Source of the DNA: Spirochaetota bacterium
GTDB lineage: Bacteria; Spirochaetota; UBA12135; COTS27
DNA length: 64,000 nt
Assembly (NCBI GenBank): GCA_013426755.1
Contig: AP019861.1
Location: forward strand, 607,067-671,066
Direction: 5' to 3'
The notes beneath the pieces are model-generated. The model searched no databases. It saw only the letters and a program-made list of their open reading frames with translations, and was not told where the DNA came from. Below, piece by piece: positions 18,816-27,823 of this stretch (position 1 is the stretch's first letter; the number at the start of each line of letters is the position of its first letter). Both the position numbers and the translations under genes were made by a program.

Positions 18816-20486
18816 ATGAAGATAATCTCACGTCCCCAATTTTCAGAAAATCCCGATCTTACGGTTATTTTTACCAATGCTATTAAAGAAGAGGCGTATG
18901 AAGATATAGCGTCTGCTCATAAAGGAAGTCGTGGTAAAAGTGGAGCGAGTTATCGCGCTAAAGGACAGCCATCCGCTGCTCGAACGTACTTTGATGAACA
19001 AGTGCATATTTATTCGAGCGATAGTTTTTTTTACAATGCAATTGTCAGCTATATAAAAAATAGATTTTTCTGTGTTACGGAGAATGCGACTTTTTCTTTG
19101 TACGAACAGGGCAAATTTCATGAACTTCGTTATGTTACGGTGCCGCTATACAGTCAAAGCGAGGGGAGGTCGTCATCACGTTCGATGTCTTCTCAGCAAG
19201 CTAATTTAGGAGAGAAGTCGGCTAAATATACATTAACGCCCTCCGAATTTATTGATAAAGTGCGACATTTGATGGCCAATCTCATCAGTAGAGAGCGGTC
19301 GGCTAGAAAATGGGAATTTGATCTCAGTGCGGTGTCTAATATCGTCAGTGCGTTTAATCTACATGAAAGTGATTTTATTGAGGCGCTGATAGAAGGACTT
19401 TCTTTGGGGCTGTATCAATTCTCCTACCAGACGGGGAAGAAACCAGAACTTGATCATACGGTTGTTCTGGTAGGAAGTTCGTTAGAGCGATCTGACCTTA
19501 CATATGTGATTAGACGTGGTGTGCACATTGCTGAGGCTATTAAGTTTGCGCGCACGCTTGCTAATGCTGCGCCCAATTATTTAACGATCAGTCGTTTTGT
19601 TAAAGAAGCGCACCACGTCGCTAAGGAAAATAAACTTAAATTTACAGAGATCAATTACCAACGGCTGCTTAAAGAAGGGTTTGGCGGGTTACTAGCGGTC
19701 AATAGCGGTTCAGCCGAGCGGGCGCGGTTACTTACGCTTGAGTACGCTCCTGCTAAAGCGACGCAGACAATTCTCCTCGTCGGCAAGGGTGTTCTCTTCG
19801 ATAGCGGTGGTTTATCTATCAAACCTTCTGCTGGGATGGCGGAGATGAAGATGGATATGTCGGGTGCTGCGGTTGTGCTTGCCGTTATGAAAGCCGTACG
19901 GCAATTGGCACTCAATGTACGTGTGATTGCGGCGCTTCCCCTTACAGATAATGTTATCAGTTCTAATGCGTTTCGTGTGGGTGATGTGCTTACGTTATAC
20001 AATGGCAAACGTGTTGAAGTTCTCAATACAGATGCTGAGGGCAGGCTTATTTTAGCCGATGCGCTCAGTTATGCGATAAAGAAGTACCGTCCTAATTATA
20101 CGATTGATTTTGCTACGCTTACGGGTGCTTGTATGGTGGCGTTAGGACAGCATTATGCGGGGCTGTGGTCTAATAGTCGTGATCTTGCTGAGGCACTGCT
20201 CCACGCTGGTGAAGAGACGAGCGAGTTACTGTGGCAGATGCCACTTCACCGTGCGTATTTGAATGATCTCAATTCACCGATAGCAGACCTTAAAAACATA
20301 GGGGGTTCTTACGGCGGTGCTAATACAGCGGCTAAATTCCTAGAACAGTTCGTTGCCAATGCCAATTGGGCGCATATCGATATGGCTGGCACGATGTCCT
20401 ATCAAACGAATGCTGGCTATAAAAAGAAAGGTGCTAGTGGGTTCGGTGTTCGCTTAGCGTTACGGTTCTTAACGGGGAAAGATTAA
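18816..20486 (+). CDS. pepA: leucyl aminopeptidase (M17 family)
   Basis: Cytosolic di-metal aminopeptidase that removes N-terminal residues in peptide turnover. The M17 catalytic half is unmistakable: VGKGVLFDSGGLSIKP with metal-ligand Lys324 and the following Asp, EMKMDMSGAA, and the family signature NTDAEGRLILADAL beginning at residue 404. The N-terminal half (1-230) is less conserved and contains a Ser/Gly-rich stretch. Its 556 aa is slightly longer than the usual 490-500. I start at the ATG (18816) rather than the in-frame TTG six bases upstream, because AAAGG at 18801-18805 is better spaced for the ATG. Confidence 0.93.
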   Translation: MKIISRPQFSENPDLTVIFTNAIKEEAYEDIASAHKGSRGKSGASYRAKGQPSAARTYFDEQVHIYSSDSFFYNAIVSYIKNRFFCVTENATFSLYEQGKFHELRYVTVPLYSQSEGRSSSRSMSSQQANLGEKSAKYTLTPSEFIDKVRHLMANLISRERSARKWEFDLSAVSNIVSAFNLHESDFIEALIEGLSLGLYQFSYQTGKKPELDHTVVLVGSSLERSDLTYVIRRGVHIAEAIKFARTLANAAPNYLTISRFVKEAHHVAKENKLKFTEINYQRLLKEGFGGLLAVNSGSAERARLLTLEYAPAKATQTILLVGKGVLFDSGGLSIKPSAGMAEMKMDMSGAAVVLAVMKAVRQLALNVRVIAALPLTDNVISSNAFRVGDVLTLYNGKRVEVLNTDAEGRLILADALSYAIKKYRPNYTIDFATLTGACMVALGQHYAGLWSNSRDLAEALLHAGEETSELLWQMPLHRAYLNDLNSPIADLKNIGGSYGGANTAAKFLEQFVANANWAHIDMAGTMSYQTNAGYKKKGASGFGVRLALRFLTGKD

Positions 20487-20522
20487 TCGTTCTTACCTGC
20501 TCTAATGATGTTTTAATTTTAC

Positions 20523-22445
20523 ATGCATGCGTTAGAAATGCCTGCAGCAAAGACAATAGAACACGCTTACCAGCCTAGCTATACTTTATTACAAGAAGCG
20601 ATCAAAAAAGTAGGTGTAGGTCGCCGTGGGAGTACACGGCTCTCTGCTGTGGAATTAGACCGTCTTAAAAATAAGACGTTGCTAAATAATTGCTCGGCTA
20701 TCTCTAAGGGGGCATTTCTAGCTGCTCTTCTTAACCAGGGCTTAGAACATGGCGAAGAGAGGCTAGTTAGAGTTATGACGCGTAGTGCTACTGATTATAA
20801 TAACAATACGATCCCTCCTACCCCCAAAAAAACAGCCCCGATCCTTGCTAAGGCTTTTCCTTCCTACCCTGCTAAATATGTTCTAGACTGGCTTTTATAT
20901 GAAGACAATGCTTACGAGGTGTGTTTTACGGAGTGGAAGTCGCAGACTTCTTTGTTATCATTAGATGACGCAGCAGTGATTTTTGAGCGCTGGGCCTTGT
21001 CTGAAAATAACCCCAGTCACGCACCAACGAAACTTGGCTGTGACGAACAACTCCGTAAAGCTCTCTATATAGTCCTTACCTTAGTACACACCCTCAGTAA
21101 AAAAGAAACGCTCACTGAAAAAGAGGCGTACGTCTTAGGACAATTTCTCCTTCTCTCAAAGCCCGCTACCACTTCGGCGAGCTCTGCTATTCCTGTAAGG
21201 AATGCAGTAAATACGGTAGCACCCCTTCTTTATTCATGGGGGGCAGAATTTATTAGAGGCTTTTGTATGTCAATGTTACGTGTCCGCTATGAAACACGCA
21301 GCGAATGGAATGGACTTTATAAAGCACTCACAGCAACAGTACGTCCGCTCCTCGTTAAGAATAACTTCTCCGCACGTAAAACTAAGGAAGCATCACAAAA
21401 ATGGCTACCCAGTAAAATTCGAAGCGATCACCCCATACTCATTTTATCAGAACCGATGAATGGCTATACAAAGCACGCGTTTATAACGCCCTTGTTAGCG
21501 TGGTGGAGTACGGAGTACTTGCGGATGAAGGCAGTTCATCTTACGGGGAGCAATCCTGGTCCTAAGTTTGGTTTTACTTTTAAGGACTTAGCGACTAGCC
21601 TTAACTTGCCGCTGCTCTCAGAACAGGCGCTAGCGGCTGCTAGGGTAAGAAATTGTGGTGTGATCGCTGACCAATCCGTATTTGTCCCTGCAATGCACGC
21701 CTGGGTAAGACGGCGGCGTGAGATCGTCAAACGTCCTGCTTGGGCTACTTTAGAAAAGGTTGTCAATCCAATCACTCCAATTACTCCAATCACTCCAATT
21801 ACACTACTAGACGAGAACGTAGCTACTTCTAAGAAGGTAGAGGCAGCTTATACTGGTCATATGGCAATGCCAGATTTGAAACGAGTCATACTGATCACAT
21901 CAGCCTTCCATGGACCTTATTTTGAGAAAATGTGTGATCTTGCTAGAACGGCGGGGTATGTTGGGTATATTATCGTCCAGTGGGGTACTGAAGGCGGACT
22001 GGGAGCGACGCTTTCACGTCCCTTGAAATTACGTGCTGGCGTGAAGGTGAATGCTTTTTATCCAGCAGAGCGTACAGCAAAACTCACTTCAGCTAGGAGC
22101 AGTACGCAAGCAGCGTATTTAGAGCAAGATTTCACTATGTCTTATAAAGACATTGACTACCCGCGTGTTCGTGAAGTTTATGCTCATATCAATGCTGATG
22201 AGAATGCAAGGTTTGTCGATCATTGGCTGGAGCGTTGTTATACGCGGCTTTCTAATGAAAGGTTACGATTACCTCATATGAGTGAGAGTGCTCGTCTTTA
22301 TAAGTATGTCTGTGCGGGTGATTTGTTGTATGCTGGTCTTAGGGACGATGCGGAGCGAAATTTTGCTGCTTGTGTTAGAATAGCGCTGCTGGGTTATACA
22401 GCGGCGTTATCGTGGATTGAGCATAAGTGGGCGGTGGGTTCATAA
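20523..22445 (+). CDS. glycosyltransferase family 3 / TrpD-fold protein (anthranilate phosphoribosyltransferase-like)
   Basis: 640 aa. The central part resembles the TrpD / nucleoside phosphorylase fold: HLTGSNPGPKFGFTFKDL (phosphoribosyl-binding-like loop), then a LG-type helix and PAMHAWVRRRREI KRPAWATLEKVVNPI, matching the TrpD stretch that ends in a conserved NP. The N-terminal part has GCDEQLRKALYIVLTL. A 9-bp repeat encodes ITPITPITPIT directly after VVNP (about residues 419-429). The C-terminal domain contains ITSAFHGPYFEKM and IIVQWGTEGGLGATLSRP. No other tryptophan gene is nearby, so it is more likely a TrpD2/YbiB-like protein of unknown substrate than the trp enzyme. It lies 37 bp after pepA and is probably co-transcribed. 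Confidence 0.55.
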   Translation: MHALEMPAAKTIEHAYQPSYTLLQEAIKKVGVGRRGSTRLSAVELDRLKNKTLLNNCSAISKGAFLAALLNQGLEHGEERLVRVMTRSATDYNNNTIPPTPKKTAPILAKAFPSYPAKYVLDWLLYEDNAYEVCFTEWKSQTSLLSLDDAAVIFERWALSENNPSHAPTKLGCDEQLRKALYIVLTLVHTLSKKETLTEKEAYVLGQFLLLSKPATTSASSAIPVRNAVNTVAPLLYSWGAEFIRGFCMSMLRVRYETRSEWNGLYKALTATVRPLLVKNNFSARKTKEASQKWLPSKIRSDHPILILSEPMNGYTKHAFITPLLAWWSTEYLRMKAVHLTGSNPGPKFGFTFKDLATSLNLPLLSEQALAAARVRNCGVIADQSVFVPAMHAWVRRRREIVKRPAWATLEKVVNPITPITPITPITLLDENVATSKKVEAAYTGHMAMPDLKRVILITSAFHGPYFEKMCDLARTAGYVGYIIVQWGTEGGLGATLSRPLKLRAGVKVNAFYPAERTAKLTSARSSTQAAYLEQDFTMSYKDIDYPRVREVYAHINADENARFVDHWLERCYTRLSNERLRLPHMSESARLYKYVCAGDLLYAGLRDDAERNFAACVRIALLGYTAALSWIEHKWAVGS

Positions 22446-22474
22446 TCACAATTTTTTTAAACCTTAATGTGACC

Positions 22475-23494
22475 TTACGGCTCTTTATTAAAAAAGATAT
22501 TATAGCCAAGGGTCGCTACGGGAATTTTCTTAGGTGTTTTCATCTGTGGCGTCTTAAAGGCAAGTTTTTCATGGTCTGTGATGATAAGGGTCCCTTGTTG
22601 GTTGAGGGTGATATTACCGCGCGTGCGTTTGATGTGGGTTGGGATGGTGATTGGGAGGGGGGATATTTGAGTGGGCGCGGTGGTGTTTTTAGGTGTGCGG
22701 CTACGGGGTTCAATTATCTTTCTAAGCGTGGATTCCCATTTGCTGGCAATGTAAAAGCGGTAATGTGGAGGTGATAAGTGGTTAGGGGGTAGGTGGGTTA
22801 TCTTGGGCTGTTTTGCGGAATACTTTTTTTTAGAGTTGTTTTTTTGATGTGAATGATTTACTGGGAAAGTGTTTTTGAGTACGGTTTTAGCAGAAGAGGT
22901 GGCAGCAGGGGTTTTGGCGGGGGTTTCATTAAGAGGATGGATAATCAATGTGATACCCGTTCCTATGATGTGCTTAGCGCTTAGGGGGATATTGAGGGTT
23001 TCAAATGTACTTAGGAGCTCTTCTTTAGAATAGTAGTGCTCCTTGTAAAGACTTTTTTTGCTACTGCTACTATTTTGATGGTCGTATTCAAGGGTCACGG
23101 GGAGTGGAATAGGTCTGCCTGAGAGAACTTCTTCAAAGAGGTTGTCTAAGTAAATAGGCAGTAAATAGGTGTGTTTTGTGGGTAGGGTCTTTTCAAAAGG
23201 AACTTCTATGACGAGGTGTGATTTGAGCGTTAGGGTGCGGTGGGTAGCTGGGGTGCTAGCTGTTATTAAGACGGGTATTTTATTAGCAGCATTAGTATTA
23301 GTGGTGGTAGTCGTAGTGCTATGAATAGAATTGGGTTTAGTGTGCGGTCTATTTAACCTATCTACTCCGTATAAAGCAGTTAGGCTATGTGTAAAAATAA
23401 GTAAGAGGCCTAGTTGTAATAACAAACTTAGCAAACTCAGCAAACTCAGCAAACTCAGCAAACTCAGCAAACTTAGGTTACTCGGCAATATCAA
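22475..23494 (-). CDS. exported protein downstream of flgG, possibly FlgA-like
   Basis: 339 aa, starting 22 bp after flgG ends and therefore probably in the same operon. The signal peptide core is built from five LLS units encoded by a 9-bp repeat (AAACTCAGC on the plus strand, about 23425-23475); an ALYG motif near residue 42 is a plausible cleavage point. The middle (about 85-180) has beta-rich blocks such as LVIEVPFEKTLP and RPIPLPVTLEYD. Lys/Asn/Pro-rich low complexity follows (about 195-245). FlgA, the P-ring chaperone, commonly follows flgG, and the size and export signal allow it, but I see no firm FlgA motif. A reading frame on the opposite strand at 22427-22774 was judged a shadow. 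Confidence 0.5.
   Translation of the reverse strand: MILPSNLSLLSLLSLLSLLSLLSLLLQLGLLLIFTHSLTALYGVDRLNRPHTKPNSIHSTTTTTTNTNAANKIPVLITASTPATHRTLTLKSHLVIEVPFEKTLPTKHTYLLPIYLDNLFEEVLSGRPIPLPVTLEYDHQNSSSSKKSLYKEHYYSKEELLSTFETLNIPLSAKHIIGTGITLIIHPLNETPAKTPAATSSAKTVLKNTFPVNHSHQKNNSKKKYSAKQPKITHLPPNHLSPPHYRFYIASKWESTLRKIIEPRSRTPKNTTAPTQISPLPITIPTHIKRTRGNITLNQQGTLIITDHEKLAFKTPQMKTPKKIPVATLGYNIFFNKEP
23424..23478. repeat. 9-bp repeat coding the LLS signal-peptide core
   Basis: AAACTTAGC/AAACTCAGC repeated six times with small variation. On the minus strand it encodes (Leu-Leu-Ser)n in the signal peptide of the flgG-linked gene. Unit number changes would lengthen or shorten the hydrophobic core by 3 residues without breaking frame. 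Confidence 0.85.
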
Positions 23495-23515
23495 TATAAT
23501 TCAATCATTAAATGA

Positions 23516-24310
23516 CTACTGTTTGAGTGTGATAGCGGTCTGCAACATACTGTCTGAGGTTTGGATTGATTTAGAATTCATTTCGTATGCGCGTTGGGCT
23601 GTGATCATATTAACCATTTCATCGACGACGCGGACGTTAGAGAGTTCTAAGAAGCCTTGGATAAGTTTAGGTTGTCCTTCCAGTGAAGGGGTGCCCTCGA
23701 TAGCATCACCTGAGGCTTCGGTAACGCGGTAGAGGTTATCGCCTAAGCTGAGAAGTCCTGCTGGGTTGATAAAGCGGTACGTATTGACCTGTCCGATGTC
23801 TTCGATTTCGCGTGTGATGAGGTCTTCACCAGTAACGCGTCCGAGCGTATCAATAGTAATGGTCTCAATACGAATATTGTCTGGAATGATGAGTTCTGGA
23901 TCGAGGCGGAGGCCATTACTGTTTAAGATTTGCCTATTGGAGTCAATTTTGAAACTTCCATCGCGTGTGTATCCTTCTGTTCCGTCAATCATGATGACAC
24001 GAAAGAAGCCGGGGCCTTCTAAGGCGAGGTCTAGGTTATTTCCTGTATTTTGGAGGGAGCCTTGTTCGAATAGGCGTTGGGTGGCGGCGGTACGAACGCC
24101 TAGTCCTACTTGAATACCTGTTGGCATGACGGTTTCTTCGGTGGCGGGTGTTCCTGCTGTTCTGAAGGTCTGGTAGAGTAGGTCTTCAAATTCGGCTCTA
24201 TTTTTCTTGAAGCCTGTTGTGTTGACGTTAGATAAATTGTGAGCAATGGTATCAATGTTAAATTGTTGGGCGTGCATTCCACTTGCCCCTGTCCATAATG
24301 AGCGTACCAT
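23516..24310 (-). CDS. flgG: flagellar distal rod protein FlgG
   Basis: Builds the distal rod of the flagellar basal body. The N-terminal rod motif SLWTGASGMHAQQFNIDTIA (residues 4-23) and HNLSNVNTTGFKK are present. The centre has GIQVGLGVRTAATQR, ALEGPGFFRV and YTRDGSFKID. The C-terminus has the coiled-coil motif SNVRVVDEMVNMITAQRAYE and ends in LQTAITLKQ. Its 264 aa is exactly family size. The N-terminal phrasing (MVRSLWT, NNTTGFKK-like, TPATEE) is close to spirochaete FlgG as I recall it, the best phylogenetic hint in the window. AGGA about 10 bases before the ATG is a fair ribosome binding site. Upstream lies the 3.5-kb repeat region. Confidence 0.97.
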   Translation of the reverse strand: MVRSLWTGASGMHAQQFNIDTIAHNLSNVNTTGFKKNRAEFEDLLYQTFRTAGTPATEETVMPTGIQVGLGVRTAATQRLFEQGSLQNTGNNLDLALEGPGFFRVIMIDGTEGYTRDGSFKIDSNRQILNSNGLRLDPELIIPDNIRIETITIDTLGRVTGEDLITREIEDIGQVNTYRFINPAGLLSLGDNLYRVTEASGDAIEGTPSLEGQPKLIQGFLELSNVRVVDEMVNMITAQRAYEMNSKSIQTSDSMLQTAITLKQ

Positions 24311-24480
24311 AAATAAGTCCTATATTAAGTGAGTTCTGTATTAAGTGAGTTCTGTATTAAATAAATGCACTATTAAACAAATGCCCTATTAAACAAACAA
24401 ATAAATGCACTATTAAACAAATGTACTATTAAACAAATGTACTATTAAATAAATATACTATTAATTAAAAGATGATATTT
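24311..24480. repeat. CTATTAAACAAATG-type short tandem repeats
   Basis: Upstream of flgG: TATTAAGTGAGTTCTG appears twice, then ACTATTAAACAAATG-like 14-18 bp units at least six times (24356-24470). The array lies where the flgG promoter would be expected. Confidence 0.75.
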
Positions 24481-24819
24481 TTTTATTTTAAGACAATATT
24501 GTATTGCTATGTTGCTATGTTTTTAAGAATGTGATATTTTGATGTGTTAGCGTTATTTTGTTAGATAAACTAATTGGGTATGTTAGATAAACAATTGGAT
24601 ACAATGGTAATAATATGTGAAACAGTAATAATACGTGACGTGTGGTGATGGGGGGATAAGTATTTATGAATGGGGGCTATTAATTCAATAAAATTCACGA
24701 TTTAGCAACTTAAAATGGATAACTAGGTGTCTAAATTTCGTTTGAATAGCTATTTTGTTAAGCAAATTTGAGTTCAATTTCTTATTATTTTCTTAGAAGT
24801 TCAGATTTATTTACGGAAT

Positions 24820-26212
24820 AAGTGGATTGCAAGTCAATGTTTTACCGAGTGAGTGCATAGCAGATACATATTTTATGGAATTTTTTTTTATAGATTGGAA
24901 GTGAAATGGAAGAGGATTACGGGTCAATTTTTAGAGGGAATGAAATTTTTTGTGCAGTAATTTAAATTTTTGAATTGATAAACTGAGTTGTTGCTAGCGA
25001 GCGGCAAGTCAATTTTTTAGAGGGAATGAAATTTTTAGGGCAGTAATTTAAATTTTTGAATTGATAAACTGAGTTATCGCTAGTGAGCGGCAAGTCAATG
25101 ATTTACCGAGTGAGTGCATAGCAGATACATTTTTTATGGAATTTTTTTTTATAGATTGGAAGCGAAATGGAAGAGGACTGCAGGTCAATGTTTTAGAGGA
25201 AATGAAATTTTCTGGGCAATGCATTTAAATTTTTGAATTGATAAACTCAGTTATCGCTAGCGAGCGGCAAGTCAATGTTTTACCGAGTGAGTGCATAGCA
25301 GATACATTTTCTATGGAATTTTTTTTTATAGATTGGAAGTGAAATGGAAGAGGACTGCAGGTCAATGTTTTAGAGGGAATAAAATTTTTTGGGCGATAAA
25401 TTTAAATTTTTGAATTGATAAACTGAGTTGTTGCTAGCGAGCGGCAGGTCAATGTTTTACTGGGTGAATGCATAGCAGATACATTTTTTATGGAATTTTT
25501 TTTTATAGATTGGAAGTGAAATGGAAGAGGACTGCAGGTCAATGTTTTAGAGGGAATGAAATTTTTTTGGCAATGCATTTAAATTTTTGAATTGATAAAC
25601 TGAGTTGTTGCTAGCGAGCGGCAAGTCAATTTTTTAGAGGGAATAAAATTTTTAGGCAATGTATTTAAATTTTTGGATTGATAAACTGAGTTGTTGCTAG
25701 CGAGCGGCAGGTCAATGTTTTACCGAGTGAGTGCATAGCAGATACATATTTTATGGAATTTTTTTTTATAGATTGGAAGTGAAATGGAAGAGGACTGCAG
25801 GTCAATGTTTTAGAGGGAATGAAATTTTTTAGGCAATGCATTTAAATTTTTGAATTGATAAACTGAGTTATCGCTAGCGAGCGGCAAGTCAATGTTTTAC
25901 CGAGTGAGTGCATAGCAGATACATTTTTTATGGAATTTTTTTTTATAGATTGGAAGTGAAATGGAAGAGGACTGCAGGTCAATTTTTTAGAGGGAATAAA
26001 ATTTTTTGGGCAGTAAATTTAAATTTTTGAATTGATAAACTGAGTTGTTGCTAGCGAGCGGCAAGTCAATGTTTTACCGAGTGAGTGCATAGCAGATACA
26101 TTTTTTATGGAATTTTTTTTTATAGATTGGAAGTGAAATGGAAGAGGACTGCAGGTCAATATTTTAGAGGGAATAAAATTTTTAGGCAATGCATTTAAAT
26201 TTTTGGGTTAAT
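24820..26212. repeat. large two-module satellite array (177-bp period)
   Basis: Two modules alternate. Module A (90 bp) begins GTTTTACCGAGTGAGTGCAT and ends GACTGCAGGTCAAT. Module B (87 bp) begins GTTTTAGAGGGAATGAAATT and ends GAGCGGCAAGTCAAT. Module A occurs seven times, with its GCATAGCAGATACA core near 24855, 25117, 25293, 25470, 25733, 25910 and 26087. Spacing is 177 bp except for two gaps of about 263 bp where an extra B module is inserted. The copies are highly similar. No reading frame runs through them and no unique spacers occur. Confidence 0.95.
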
Positions 26213-26600
26213 TCATGCAATTATTTCGGATGGGTGGCATGGTAACTGTTGTTTTAAATAAAGAGAAAGGTAGTAAAAATAGCAAAAATTAAAGGAAAAT
26301 TGCGGGGCGGACATTAAAATTTTCTATAAAAATAAAAAAGATTCAATAAAAAAACAATTGTTTTTCATAATTTATTTGTATGTAGTGGACGTGATGGTGT
26401 AAGCGTGAGAGCGGAGAGCGTATATGGCTGGGTGGCGTAAAGCCCTTGTGTTGTATGGTTCTTGGCTTTTGGATTATTTTTATAATCGTGCTTATACCTT
26501 CCTTAGCCCAAAAAAGCCCACACTTTCAGCGAGAATATGGTTACCTAGTGAGCATATTCTCGCTGTTTGTTTCGGTATACGGTTAATGAATGATGAAGGT
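26213..26600. other. unique segment between satellite arrays
   Basis: A non-repetitive stretch inside the 3.5-kb repeat region. It carries the hairpin at 26527-26565 and an AAAGCC/GGCTTT pair near 26440-26475. A 65-codon reading frame (26424-26621) spans the hairpin and is not believed. The segment may hold a small RNA ending at the hairpin. Confidence 0.35.
26527..26565 (+). terminator. perfect 13-bp stem-loop followed by T-rich tract
   Basis: CAGCGAGAATATG (26527-26539) is the exact reverse complement of CATATTCTCGCTG (26553-26565), with a 13-nt loop. TTTGTTT follows at once. It has the form of an intrinsic terminator, though no gene ends just before it. It may end a small RNA or be a protein-binding palindrome. 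Confidence 0.5.
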
Positions 26601-26639
26601 GAGTCCTGGTTGGTTAATTGATTCAATGCATACTTCGGT

Positions 26640-27266
26640 TAGTGAATGTTATGAATATCAATTCTCATTGCTTAGTTAATTCAATATATACAATGCGTAT
26701 TTGAGTGATTGAATAAATATGTGAATATATGTTGGTTGGTTAATTAATGCAATGGATACTTCGGTTAGTGAATGTTATGAATATCAATTCTCGTTGGTTA
26801 ATTAGTTCAATGTGTGACTCGATGAGTGAGTATTAATTCTTGTTTGAATTCTTGTTTGTTAATGCAATGAATACTTCGGTTAGTGAATATTGATTCTCGT
26901 TGGTTAGCAAAGTGTATCTCAATAAATGAATATCAATTCTCGTTTGTTGGCAAAGTATATTTTAATGAGTGAATATTAATTCTGGTGAGTCAATTAATGC
27001 AATGCATACTTCGGTTAGTGAATGTTATGAATATCAATTCTCGTTGGTTAATTAGTTTAATGTGTGACTCGATGAGTGAGTATTCAATGTGTGACTCGAT
27101 GAGTGAGTATTAATTCTTGTTTGAATTCTTGTTTGTTAATGCAATGGATACTTCGGTTAGTGAATATTGATTCTCGTTGGTTAGCAAAGTGTATCTCAAT
27201 AAATGAATATCAATTCTCGTTTGTTAGCAAAGTATATCTTAATGAGTGAATATTAATTCTGGTGAG
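26640..27266. repeat. about 250-bp direct repeats built of 26-40 bp words
   Basis: Recurring words are ATACTTCGGTTAGTGAAT, AATATCAATTCTCGTTGG and GTGTGACTCGATGAGTGAG. Two long near-identical units run from about 26745 to 26998 and about 26999 to 27266. The second contains an extra internal duplication of the 26-bp GTGTGACTCGATGAGTGAGT block. A partial earlier unit starts near 26625. Confidence 0.85.
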
Positions 27267-27349
27267 TTGGTCTAGGGGTGCTTTTCTGTGGTTAAGTCTA
27301 TTTTTGTAGCTTTTTTTAAGAATGCAATTGAGTATGGGAGGATTGATAC

Positions 27350-27410
27350 AATAGAAGCCTGAGCAAATTCATAGAAGCTTGAGCAGATTCATAGAAGCCT
27401 GAGTGCATTG
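27350..27410. repeat. 20-bp repeat
   Basis: ATAGAAGCCTGAGCAAATTC and two variants in direct succession, immediately before the 70-bp array. Confidence 0.75.
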
Positions 27411-27419
27411 ATAATTTTA

Positions 27420-27715
27420 GAAAATGATTGATGAGTGAAGCGTAGGTTAATGGGACCTGAGAATGCTTGAACGAATGGATGGTTTTTTAGAAAATGATTG
27501 ATAAGTGAAGCGTAGGTTAATGGGACCTGAGAATGCTTGAACGAATGGATGGTTTTTTAGAAAATGATTGATGAGTGAAGCGTAGGTTAATGGGACCTGA
27601 GAATGCTTGAACGAATTAATGGTTTTTTAGAAAATGATTGATGAGTGAAGCGTAGGTTAATGGGACCTAAGAATGCTTGAACGAATTAATGGTTTTTTAG
27701 AAAATAATCAATGAA
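27420..27715. repeat. 70-bp minisatellite
   Basis: Units start at 27420, 27490, 27560 and 27630 with GAAAATGATTGATGAGTGAA, plus a degenerate start at 27700. Copies differ by one to three bases. The array ends about 110 bp before the adenine methyltransferase start codon, in its promoter region. Confidence 0.92.
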
Positions 27716-27823
27716 GTGAAAAGTTGCTTAAGTAAGGCATTCATTATATTTTGAAGTGGCGTAAAAAAAATAAGGGCAATTTGTTTTCATAAAAACTTTT
27801 GCGGATTTTCCGTAAAAGAGGTT

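Noticed and set aside
22427-22774. 115-codon plus-strand frame opposite the flgG-linked gene
   Set aside because: The minus-strand gene has a signal peptide and operon spacing; the plus frame has no features and is best seen as a shadow.
24820-26212. CRISPR array
   Set aside because: The repeats are contiguous 87-90 bp modules with no unique spacers, and no cas gene is present.
26424-26621. 65-codon reading frame in the repeat region
   Set aside because: It spans a perfect terminator-like hairpin, has no recognisable protein features and no ribosome binding site.
24311-27823. Replication origin in the large gene-free region
   Set aside because: No TTATCCACA-type DnaA boxes were seen and no dnaA, dnaN or parAB gene is in the window; the satellite could resemble iterons but units are too long.
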